From Paenibacillus sp. BK033 (GTDB lineage: Bacteria; Bacillota; Bacilli; Paenibacillales; Paenibacillaceae): a DNA stretch of 64,000 nucleotides. Every line of letters begins with the position of its first letter. Within the stretch, counting starts at the first letter, position 1. The stretch covers positions 372,001 through 436,000 of the forward strand of contig NZ_SLVP01000002.1 of NCBI RefSeq assembly GCF_004345425.1. Reading direction: 5' to 3'. Below, in pieces: positions 42,562-50,624 of the stretch. Made by a program: the position numbers and the translations under genes. Below the pieces are notes generated by a model, which was given only the letters and a program-made list of their open reading frames with translations, was not told where the DNA came from and made no database searches.

Positions 42562-42837
42562 TTAAACGATAACGCCTATAATGCTGAAACCAATAAACAA
42601 TAAGAGCATCCCTGCGCTGAAGAAAAGCGGATGAAAGCTCCCTTCTTCCGTTACCCTAAAAGCCCTCCGAATGCTGCCGCCGCCTAAAGTAACGATTACA
42701 GAAGTCAGCAGGACTGCGGCTATATGAGATAAGTGAATCCGTCCTATAACGATAAAAACAATGGCGCTGCTGCATACTCCGGCCAAAAACCAATATATAT
42801 TCTGTTTGTTAGGTCTCAATTCATCAACGCTCCTCAC
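42562..42837 (-). CDS. Small three-TM membrane protein of unknown function
   Basis: A 91-residue protein with three hydrophobic segments (IYWFLAGVCSSAIVFIVIG, IAAVLLTSVIVTLGGG, LFFSAGMLLLFIGFSIIGVI). The start is unclear: GTG 42837 has no ribosome site, whereas TTG 42819 follows AGGAG by 10 nt and would give 85 residues. It is first of three co-directional small genes (to 41605). Confidence 0.55.
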   Translation of the reverse strand: MRSVDELRPNKQNIYWFLAGVCSSAIVFIVIGRIHLSHIAAVLLTSVIVTLGGGSIRRAFRVTEEGSFHPLFFSAGMLLLFIGFSIIGVIV

Positions 42838-42913
42838 CAGAGAAATTTCTTCGAGTATTGGCTTAAATATATACGCTTCCAGCGTTTGGAATGTTACGTT
42901 AACCCGCTCTTAG

Positions 42914-42947
42914 AAGAAAAAAGACAGCCGGTCATCATGACCAACTG
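42914..42947 (-). terminator. Terminator after the AI-2E-family gene
   Basis: A 10-bp stem with two G-U pairs around a GGTCATGATGACC core, followed on the minus strand by TCTTTTTTC. It lies about 30 nt past the stop. Confidence 0.85.
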
Positions 42948-42975
42948 CCTCCATGCAAGAATGAAGAGATGATGA

Positions 42976-44016
42976 TTATCGACCGCTCTTCGCCCGTTCC
43001 GCCTGCTCTTCCAATGAATCCGCCTGCTCCACCTTCAGCACGTCCAGCATAAACATAAAGATCGGAATACCGATCAACAGCCCCCAGATGCCCATATAAT
43101 GCTCTGATAAAATGAGAATAAAGAACGTGTAAAACATCGGCAGGTTTGTTTTGTGCGAATATAACCTTGGGTTTAAGAAATACGTTTCAAGAGCATGAAT
43201 AAGCAGCACCAGAACGATCACCCAAATGACGGTTTTTATTCCGCCAATCTGGTAGCCGATAATGCCAATCGGAACAAAGGAAACGACTACGCCCGCAACC
43301 GGAATCAGACTAAGCAAAAACACCATGATGGTGAGCGCGAACAGGTACGGGAATCCCATAATCCATAAGCCGCCTATCGTAAGCGCAGTGTTGAATACGG
43401 CAATCATCAGCTGTACTTCAAGCACCTTGCCGAAGGAAGCAATAAACTTGCCGCCGAAATACCGGAATTCGAGATACAGCCAGCCAATCGAGCTTTGGCT
43501 GAATTTCTCGGTAAATTGAACGATCTTGCGTCTCTCGAGGAGGAAGAAATAGCTAAGCAGGATAACCAGCAAAATAATCTCGAGCCACCCGCCAATCTTC
43601 TTGGCGTAAGCGAGCGCGCTGTTCAAAAAGGTTTTGTATTCGATCTTGTCGAGCGTATCGGCGACCACTTGAGCAATCTGATCGTTTTGGGAAGACCCTA
43701 AGAACTTTTGCACGTTGTTGACGATATCCACGATCTCGTTAATGAGCTTCGGCACGTAATTGACCAGACCATACACAAGGCCGAAAATAAGCGCGACGTA
43801 CAGGACCGAAGTCACTACAACGGGCGATACCGGGATCACCCGCCGAACCTGCTTCGTAATAAAGCTCTGCAGGCGCATCATCACAAACGTGACCATAAAC
43901 AGAAGCAGCAGCAAATTCAGCATATCGCGGAGACTATAGAGCAGAGCAACGACCAGCAGGACAAACACCATTCTTTTGATAATCGGATGAGTAAAAAAGG
44001 TTCTGAGCGTTTCCAA
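42976..44016 (-). CDS. AI-2E-family membrane transporter (YtvI/PerM-like)
   Basis: A 346-residue protein with about eight hydrophobic segments. A typical AI-2E pattern is present: two N-terminal helices, an amphipathic middle part (NYVPKLINEIVDIVNNVQKF), then a conserved C-terminal block (LIPVAGVVVSFVPIGIIGYQ, LNPRLYSHKTNLPMFYTFFI). The family includes permeases said to export autoinducer-2 or Na+/H+; the substrate here is unknown. The frame begins at TTG 44031, but TTG 44016 with GGGGG 6 nt upstream is the better start, since the earlier one overlaps that ribosome site. Confidence 0.88.
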   Translation of the reverse strand: METLRTFFTHPIIKRMVFVLLVVALLYSLRDMLNLLLLLFMVTFVMMRLQSFITKQVRRVIPVSPVVVTSVLYVALIFGLVYGLVNYVPKLINEIVDIVNNVQKFLGSSQNDQIAQVVADTLDKIEYKTFLNSALAYAKKIGGWLEIILLVILLSYFFLLERRKIVQFTEKFSQSSIGWLYLEFRYFGGKFIASFGKVLEVQLMIAVFNTALTIGGLWIMGFPYLFALTIMVFLLSLIPVAGVVVSFVPIGIIGYQIGGIKTVIWVIVLVLLIHALETYFLNPRLYSHKTNLPMFYTFFILILSEHYMGIWGLLIGIPIFMFMLDVLKVEQADSLEEQAERAKSGR

Positions 44017-44202
44017 AGAGTTCCCCCGCAAAATTCGATTTATTTATTAAACGTTTATAATTAATATACCTGTTTTATGAATAAAACGCATCTTTTACGG
44101 TTTACACAAGGTGAAACGTCCATCACAGCCCTTGGCAGCGGAGTTTCAAGCCGGAGAATCTTAAGCCATTTTATAAGATTAAACTTGTAAATTTTTAAAA
44201 AC

Positions 44203-44235
44203 AAAAAAACAAAGCTGCCGGCATCGGCAGCTTTG
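44203..44235 (-). terminator. Terminator after the Eis-like acetyltransferase gene
   Basis: A perfect 11-bp stem (CAAAGCTGCCG / CGGCAGCTTTG, 4-nt loop), followed on the minus strand by TTTTTTTGTTTTT. Confidence 0.92.
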
Positions 44236-44261
44236 TTCAACTATTCTGAGGTTTAGCAGCC

Positions 44262-45398
44262 TTATACAAAGCACAAACCTGACGTATACGGAACCGGAAC
44301 CGGGAATAAATCCTGGTAGGCTTGGGCTTCAGCGGGCAGATGCAAAGTATCCGTTCCGGCACGATCGAACAGCAATTGGACTAGCTCCGCATCGCTTAGA
44401 GCAACGGAAGGCCGGCCTGCAGAGTCGGTCATTCGCCAGCTGCCGTTATCCCTCCGTTCAAGCCGGAGACCGCTTGCGGGTTCTTGCTTCTTCAGCCAAG
44501 GCGATAATTGGTCCAATAAAGCCTCGCCGCTCAGAATACTGACGGTACCTGGTTGCCCCTCCTCCGATGAAGGAATTGCTGCTAACCGGGCATGAATGTC
44601 TTTCTCATGCCATGGCACCGGAATCTCCAAGGACTGCAGTCCAAATCGGTCTACCGCGTTGGCGAATAATCTGACAACCTGAGCCGAATCGCCGGCAAAT
44701 TCGAGAACCGCCCCGTTTGGTTGCGTATCCGATAACCCAATTACCGCAAAGCCGACAACCTTCCCGCGCGACTCCTGCACCAGTACCCGTTGACTCATCC
44801 GCATCACGCTTGCGATGGCTTCCGCCTTGAGCAGCGCGCCGAATTCATTTATGCCCAACTGATAGCGTACCTCCCGGGCTTCCGCAGTCTCCTGAACGCC
44901 GAACAAATCCTCCGGGCGCATCTCGCGGATTTCGCCTATTGCTTCCGCATTACCCAACAAAGATTCTGCCTGCAACGCATTCATGCGGTATTTGCTTATT
45001 CTTCCGAACAACGAGCAGCCTGCCCTGGTGTACAACGAACGGTCACCGGATACAAGCAGCAACGAAGCTCCTGCATCCCGCGTGAAAGACTGCACTTGCT
45101 CGAGCAGCCGGCTAGCGTAGCCTTTGCCTCTTGCGGACGGCTCCGTACAGACCGAACCAAGCGAGGCTACGCGCAGCGCAGCCTCGCCGATTCGAATCGT
45201 CCATAGGACAACGCCCATAAACGATGCCAATTTTCCGTCTTCCTCAAATGCGCCGTAGGATAAGTGCAACGCCGCATCGGAGAAGAGGAACGGAAATATT
45301 CGGCCCATGGACGTCTGATTCCCGTCCCGGAATGTTGCGTCTGACAATCGAACAGCCTCTTTCATTTCAGCATCTGTCAATCTTCTAATCTGCACCAT
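44262..45398 (-). CDS. Eis-like GNAT N-acetyltransferase
   Basis: A 378-residue two-lobed acetyltransferase. The first GNAT lobe has the acetyl-CoA loop VCTEPSARGKGYASRLLEQV and LLVSGDRSLYTRAGC. The second lobe and a sterol-carrier-like C-terminal part (SGLRLERRDNGSWRMTDSAG, ending in a hydrophobic VPYTSGLCFV tail) give the usual Eis size. In Eis enzymes the C-terminal carboxylate takes part in catalysis; the C-terminus is intact here. The acceptor may be an aminoglycoside or other amine, undecidable from sequence. Start ATG 45398 has GGAGG 7 nt upstream; the frame's first ATG (45404) is too near the site. Confidence 0.85.
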   Translation of the reverse strand: MVQIRRLTDAEMKEAVRLSDATFRDGNQTSMGRIFPFLFSDAALHLSYGAFEEDGKLASFMGVVLWTIRIGEAALRVASLGSVCTEPSARGKGYASRLLEQVQSFTRDAGASLLLVSGDRSLYTRAGCSLFGRISKYRMNALQAESLLGNAEAIGEIREMRPEDLFGVQETAEAREVRYQLGINEFGALLKAEAIASVMRMSQRVLVQESRGKVVGFAVIGLSDTQPNGAVLEFAGDSAQVVRLFANAVDRFGLQSLEIPVPWHEKDIHARLAAIPSSEEGQPGTVSILSGEALLDQLSPWLKKQEPASGLRLERRDNGSWRMTDSAGRPSVALSDAELVQLLFDRAGTDTLHLPAEAQAYQDLFPVPVPYTSGLCFV

Positions 45399-45581
45399 TA
45401 CCATTCCTCCGTTTTGCGTTCTCTCGCCAACAAGCCAAGCATAGCTATTCTTCTTTTACTGTAACCTTGAAAAGAGCTTCCTTGTCAGACTTCTTCGCCG
45501 TTATGCCTAGCGATTCCTTCACATGCAGTAGTCTCCCGGCTGATATTCACCTAAATGACCTCCTCTTATCGGGATTGTCTT

Positions 45582-48500
45582 TTACAAATACGCGTAATTT
45601 CGATTGATAATCAGCAGATTAACCCGCCACGGCAGCCCTTCGCAGGAACGGAACCGCAGCGATGCGCAGCCATCCTTTTTTTGCGTAATCGGAATTATTT
45701 CCGTTGCGTATTCCCCTGCTGCGAGCGGTTTCTCCGGCTTCCACTTCAGCTGTCCGGGGATTTCAAGCTCCGTGCAGGAAGGGGCCGCTTCATCTCCGGT
45801 TACCAGGAGCAGGTCGTATCGGCCTTTGGGCAGCTCGATCCTAAATACCGCTTCGCTTGCTCCGCCAATGAAATCCCGCCGAAGCAGGTCGGGGGCTCCA
45901 CGGTCGAGAGCTGCAAGCTCATCCGGCCGCTCCCAGCCAATCCCGCTGCATGCCGTAAAGAGCGTATCCGGTGATATTTTGCGGAATGCCTGACCAAGCA
46001 CCCCTTCAACATGGATCTGGCGGGGCAGGACTTCCGAATAATTTTTGCCCGGCAGCTCTTCCTTGACGCCGAAATCGAGCCGATACGCCGCAAGCCTCGA
46101 TACCCTGCTGTTTCCCGCGTAATAATCGAAGGTAAAGTGATCGATCAGCCGGTAATGCTCCGTATCCCGGTTCTTCCCCAGAAATATGCGCCGCCTTGTG
46201 TGCGCTTCATGAACATGCGGTCGACTGACGATATTGTCATCCTTGATCCCCCTCGCATGAGCCAACGGCCAATCGGATTGTAAACTACCTTCCGCAAAAT
46301 TCGCATAAACGAGATAATCACCGCCTTGAACCGTATCGAAAACCAGGCATCCTTCATCCCAAGCATACTTCTTCATCCGTAAGGAGCATCCGGACAAATT
46401 CCATACCTTAACGTTCTCGTTCTCTTCATCATAAAAAGGATTCCGCAGCATTACCCTGCACCCGGCAAGGCTTCGTATATGAACCCATTCCGTTCGTCCT
46501 TCCTTACGTCTGGCACTCACTTCAAAGCCGCCGACCGCAAGCAAGCCCCGGAATGAGCAGTCCTTCCATTTACCATAGGAACGCTCTTCTAATTGATGGT
46601 TGTATCCTCCCTTTGTCCGTTCCGGCTCCATGGTTCCTTCCGGAACCGCCGGGAATGCCTCGATTACGCCGTCATAGCTTTGCAGCAGCATCTCGTTTAC
46701 GGCAGCGACAAGCTCGCCGGAAGCTTCCATCATAAACGGGTGGTACAACGGTTCGTTGGTAATATTGCAGTAATTCATCCACCTTTCCGTCTCCTCCGCG
46801 AACAACCCGTTGCAACGAAGCGACAGGTCGATTCCCTGTTCATACAGAATCCTAAGCGCATCATCTCCCTTGCCCAACCGGGAAGCCGCGCAGGACAGCC
46901 AGCCGAACTGGAACATGCCGAATTCCGTATTCTCTCCCGCATAACGAAGCGTATTTTCCGCCTGCCTCCGGAGCGGCGGCTTGGATTTTCTATCGATTTC
47001 TCCAATCGGATAGATAGGCATTAATAGCGACGGATGCCGCAAAGGAAGATCGAGCGGCGCCCATTCGGAATCGAGCCAAATGTGCCCGTAACGCGTTGAT
47101 TCCGCGCCGGGATAAGGAGCCAGCTTCCCCGCTAGTTCCTCCCATTTGCTGCGCTCCTCCTCCGGCTCGCCTAGCAGCATGCTTGCTTCTATTGCCATGC
47201 GGAATAAATAATTGACGGATGCCAGCGTACAGGTGGAATTACGCGTAAGAGGTCCTTGCTCCGGCGAAATATCCGGAAATACGTTATACAATCCGCTCCC
47301 GGGATCAAATAACAATAAGCCTTCGAAAAATCGGGCGATCTTTCGGATCAGCGGATAAGCCTTCTCCCTCAGAAACGTCTCGTCCATGCTGTACCGGTAA
47401 TAATTCCATAAAAACTGCGCGCACCAAGGCCAAATGCTGTAATACAACGCATGCGGATAGTCCGCGGCTATCCCGTCCAATCCATAGAATTGCTTCGCCA
47501 TTCGTTCGGCGCTGCCGGCATACGAGAGCAGTCCTTCATTAAAAAGGCTGGCCAGCTCCAAGTGATTAGCCGTATACAGCGGCCAAAAAGCAGCTTGAAT
47601 GTTGACATCCCAATACCACATGCTGCCCCACTTGGTCGGTTGTTTGATATCCCACAGACCATTTAATCCGCAAGCCTGCTCGGGCATTGACCCTCCCCGG
47701 CCGCTGCTGCAGGAAAGGGCATACAGGTTGATCCTGTACAAATCCTCAAGCAGCTTATCGGGAAGCGTAACGGATGAACGTCTCCAGAAGCTCCTCCAAT
47801 AGGATTGATGACGTTCCCTTATCGCGGCTAATTCGGAAACGGATTGCCGCATGCGCTCAAATGCGGCCTGCAGCGGGTGGTCTGCTTGCGCTTCCGTTAC
47901 AACCGTCGTCAGCAAAGTCAGGTTATCCTCGGCATCCTCTAACCGAATTCGGATGGAGCCGGTGCTATTTACCGCTGTTCCTTTCGCGCCAAGCAGTTTT
48001 GTCATAACAACAAAGGAAAAGGGAGGATGGTTTTCCTTGTCTTCCCCATCCGGGTAGAAGGAGCCTATATAGTAAAAGGTTGTATCATCATGCGAATGGT
48101 AGGACGCTTCAATATCCGCATATCTTCTTAACGGCAGCGCAAGTTCGATTTCGCTTAGCAGATCGGCGTCCGTTTGCCTGATATCCGTGACAATGAAATC
48201 GCCATCCTCGGCTGCTATCGTAACAACCTCCAGCTTCTTGTCCTCCTTCCTGATTCGCAGCCGGACTTCCGCCTTGATCAAGTCAAGCTGCAGCTCGTAA
48301 TGCTCCGGATCCTTCAGTTCCGCAGATGGATAGAGCATAATCTCACCGGTCGGGTAATGGGAGTTCCCCCCGGGCAGCTTGCCGTATTTGCGGTACATGC
48401 TGCTGTCGCTTAGGGCATCGCCATACAGAAAAAGCGGTTCTTCTGAAGGGCTGCGGTACATTTCCCGCGCGTGCTCCCGCAGCTCTTGAAACGTCCGGCC

Positions 48501-48704
48501 ATACTGCAAACGGAAATTTGGTCCTTCCCCTTGCCGAAAAGCCGTGCTGTAACGGTGAAGCTTGCGGTAATACACCTCGTAATGGTTAAGCGCCACGGTC
48601 ATGCACTCATCCTCGTAATAGACCATTCCGCCAAAATGCCCGTTGCCAAGCGGCAAGGCTTCGTTCCAGCCGCATGGCGCTTTATCGTACGTCACGGTTC
48701 TCAC
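45582..48704 (-). CDS. GH95-like glycosidase (alpha-L-fucosidase or alpha-L-galactosidase type)
   Basis: A 1040-residue cytoplasmic enzyme. The N-terminus has the GH95 beta-domain signature (WNEALPLGNGHFGGMVYYED). The helical barrel follows with SMWYWDVNIQAAFWPLYTAN in place of the Asn-rich catalytic block of GH95, and ITNEPLYHPFMMEASGELVA. The usual C-terminal domain is followed by about 230 further residues (from VYANFAEGSLQSDWPLAHAR on) forming another beta-rich module ending in RNYAYL. I cannot assign that module. The gene is last in the second ABC operon, 11 nt after the permease stop, so it probably hydrolyses the sugar that operon imports. GTG start with AGGAGG upstream. Divergence from standard GH95 makes the substrate uncertain. 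Confidence 0.75.
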   Translation of the reverse strand: MRTVTYDKAPCGWNEALPLGNGHFGGMVYYEDECMTVALNHYEVYYRKLHRYSTAFRQGEGPNFRLQYGRTFQELREHAREMYRSPSEEPLFLYGDALSDSSMYRKYGKLPGGNSHYPTGEIMLYPSAELKDPEHYELQLDLIKAEVRLRIRKEDKKLEVVTIAAEDGDFIVTDIRQTDADLLSEIELALPLRRYADIEASYHSHDDTTFYYIGSFYPDGEDKENHPPFSFVVMTKLLGAKGTAVNSTGSIRIRLEDAEDNLTLLTTVVTEAQADHPLQAAFERMRQSVSELAAIRERHQSYWRSFWRRSSVTLPDKLLEDLYRINLYALSCSSGRGGSMPEQACGLNGLWDIKQPTKWGSMWYWDVNIQAAFWPLYTANHLELASLFNEGLLSYAGSAERMAKQFYGLDGIAADYPHALYYSIWPWCAQFLWNYYRYSMDETFLREKAYPLIRKIARFFEGLLLFDPGSGLYNVFPDISPEQGPLTRNSTCTLASVNYLFRMAIEASMLLGEPEEERSKWEELAGKLAPYPGAESTRYGHIWLDSEWAPLDLPLRHPSLLMPIYPIGEIDRKSKPPLRRQAENTLRYAGENTEFGMFQFGWLSCAASRLGKGDDALRILYEQGIDLSLRCNGLFAEETERWMNYCNITNEPLYHPFMMEASGELVAAVNEMLLQSYDGVIEAFPAVPEGTMEPERTKGGYNHQLEERSYGKWKDCSFRGLLAVGGFEVSARRKEGRTEWVHIRSLAGCRVMLRNPFYDEENENVKVWNLSGCSLRMKKYAWDEGCLVFDTVQGGDYLVYANFAEGSLQSDWPLAHARGIKDDNIVSRPHVHEAHTRRRIFLGKNRDTEHYRLIDHFTFDYYAGNSRVSRLAAYRLDFGVKEELPGKNYSEVLPRQIHVEGVLGQAFRKISPDTLFTACSGIGWERPDELAALDRGAPDLLRRDFIGGASEAVFRIELPKGRYDLLLVTGDEAAPSCTELEIPGQLKWKPEKPLAAGEYATEIIPITQKKDGCASLRFRSCEGLPWRVNLLIINRNYAYL

Positions 48705-48715
48705 AGGACTTCCTC

Positions 48716-49591
48716 CTATCCTTTGATCGCCCCGATCATAACGCCTTTAACGAAGTACTTTTGCAGGAACGGGTACAAGCAAATAATCGGCAACGTCGAA
48801 ACGATTATCGTGGAATATTTGATGGTCTCTCCGATGGCGTACTTATCATCGCTGGCCGCACCGGTCATCATCGAATCCGTGCTGTTGGCGATCAGAATGT
48901 CGCGTAGCACGAGCTGAAGCGGATACTTCTGGGTGTCGCGCAAATACACGAGCGCATTGAAATAAGAGTTCCAATGGCCAACCGCGTACCATAAAATCAT
49001 GACGGCGATGACGGGCATGGACAGCGGAATGACAATCCGGAACAAAATCGTCCATTCCCCCGCCCCGTCCATTCTGGCCGATTCCTCCAGGCTCGCCGGT
49101 ATGGTCTGGAACGAAGTTCGCATGATAATCAGGTTATACGTATTGATCGCGACGGGAATCAGCAGCGCCCACATCGTATTCATCATGCCAAGCTTGTTAA
49201 CGAGCAAATAACTCGGAATCAATCCACCGTGAAAGACCATCGTTAATACGATAAGGAACATCAGAAAATGCCGGAAATATAAATTCGGCCGGGACAGCAC
49301 GTAAGCGCCTATAGCGGTCATGACGAGGTTAATCGCCGTTCCGAGCAGCACGTAGAGCAGCGTATTCTCGTACCCCTTCATCATCATCGGGTTGCGGAAA
49401 ACCGCCTTATAGGCGCTTAAGTCAAATCCCGCAGGCGCCAGCAGCAGGCCGCGGTTCTGCAGAAACGCCGTTGCATCGCTGAACGAAGCGAACAATACAT
49501 ACAGAAACGGATAAAGCGTCACCACGCAAAGACCAATCATCAGAATGACATTGATCCAGCCGAATACCCTCTCTCCCATCGTTCTTCTCAT
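48716..49591 (-). CDS. Carbohydrate ABC transporter permease, YtcP/MalG type
   Basis: A 291-residue permease with about six membrane segments. EAA loop EESARMDGAGEWTILFRIVI followed by PLSMPVI, and the C-terminus KYFVKGVMIGAIKG, are typical of YtcP-like subunits. It lies 15 nt after the LplB-type gene and 11 nt before the GH95-like gene. GAGGAG precedes ATG 49591. As in the first operon, no ATPase gene is linked. Confidence 0.93.
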   Translation of the reverse strand: MRRTMGERVFGWINVILMIGLCVVTLYPFLYVLFASFSDATAFLQNRGLLLAPAGFDLSAYKAVFRNPMMMKGYENTLLYVLLGTAINLVMTAIGAYVLSRPNLYFRHFLMFLIVLTMVFHGGLIPSYLLVNKLGMMNTMWALLIPVAINTYNLIIMRTSFQTIPASLEESARMDGAGEWTILFRIVIPLSMPVIAVMILWYAVGHWNSYFNALVYLRDTQKYPLQLVLRDILIANSTDSMMTGAASDDKYAIGETIKYSTIIVSTLPIICLYPFLQKYFVKGVMIGAIKG

Positions 49592-49606
49592 AGCCGCTCT
49601 CCTCTA

Positions 49607-50539
49607 TCACCACAATTTGGTTTCGCTGAACCGTTTGCTGATTTTATTGGCTGCCACGATCAGGATGAAGCTGATCACGGAATTAAACAAACCTACCGCG
49701 GCGGTAAAGCTGTAGCTGGCTTCCAATACCCCTTTACGGTAAACGTAGGTGGAGATCACATCCGCCGTCGAATAGGTAAGCGGGTTGTAGAGCAGGAGCA
49801 CCTTCTCGCTGCCGACGGACATCATATTGCCCATTTGCAGAATCAGCAAAATAACAATCGTAGGCATAATCCCGGGCAGCGTCACGTTTAGCGTTTGTCT
49901 CCAGCGCCCCGCTCCGTCGATTCGCGCGGCTTCATACAAGGTTGGGTCAATTCCCGAAATCGCGGCCAGATAAATAATCGATCCCCAGCCCACGCCTTGC
50001 CAGACTCCCGAGGAAACGTACAAGAACCGGAACCAGCCCTCCTCCATGAGAAAGTCGATCGGCTGGGCGCCAAAGGATCCGAGAAGCTGGTTTACGAGAC
50101 CGGTTCGGCTAAGAAAATCGACCATCATTCCCGCTACTACAACAATCGATATGAAATGCGGCAAGTATGAAATGGACTGCACAATCCGCTTAAATGAGCT
50201 CTTCCGGATCTCATTCAGCAGCAGCGCCAAAATGATCGCAGCCGGAAATCCAAATAGCAGCTCGTAGGCATTAAGCAGAATGGTATTTTTGATTAATCGC
50301 CAAAAGTAGATCCCGTTAAAGAAGTTTTGGAAATGCTCGAATCCTACCCATGCGCTGCCCCATATCCCTTCGGAGGGCTGAAAGTCCTTGAACGCGATCT
50401 GCAAGCCGTACATGGGCCCATAATGGAAAATAATATAGTAAGCAACTACGGGAAGCGCCATCAAATAGACGCCCCAATGCCGCTTCATATCCGATTTTAT
50501 CGTGCGCAGCAAAGCTGGATTTCCGGCGTTTTTGGACAT
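49607..50539 (-). CDS. Carbohydrate ABC transporter permease, LplB type
   Basis: A 310-residue permease with six membrane segments; EAA loop YEAARIDGAGRWRQTLNVTL followed by PGIMPT. The N-terminus (IKSDMKRHWGVYLMALPVVA) and KRFSETKLW ending are typical of LplB proteins. It follows the binding protein by 85 nt, including a hairpin. Start ATG 50539 with GAAGGAAGG upstream. Confidence 0.93.
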   Translation of the reverse strand: MSKNAGNPALLRTIKSDMKRHWGVYLMALPVVAYYIIFHYGPMYGLQIAFKDFQPSEGIWGSAWVGFEHFQNFFNGIYFWRLIKNTILLNAYELLFGFPAAIILALLLNEIRKSSFKRIVQSISYLPHFISIVVVAGMMVDFLSRTGLVNQLLGSFGAQPIDFLMEEGWFRFLYVSSGVWQGVGWGSIIYLAAISGIDPTLYEAARIDGAGRWRQTLNVTLPGIMPTIVILLILQMGNMMSVGSEKVLLLYNPLTYSTADVISTYVYRKGVLEASYSFTAAVGLFNSVISFILIVAANKISKRFSETKLW

Positions 50540-50572
50540 CGATCCTTCCTTCCTCTCTGTTCAAGGTGTTGC

Positions 50573-50618
50573 CATCGCGCTGGTGGAGACGAGATCGTTC
50601 GCCCCCGCCCAGCCGATG
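50573..50618 (-). other. Intercistronic stem-loop after the second binding-protein gene
   Basis: CATCGGCTGG pairs with CCAGCGCGATG (one bulged base) around a GC-rich 25-nt loop, without a T run. It occupies the same place as the hairpin in the first sugar operon and probably keeps binding-protein message in excess over permease message. Confidence 0.5.
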
Positions 50619-50624
50619 ATCCGA

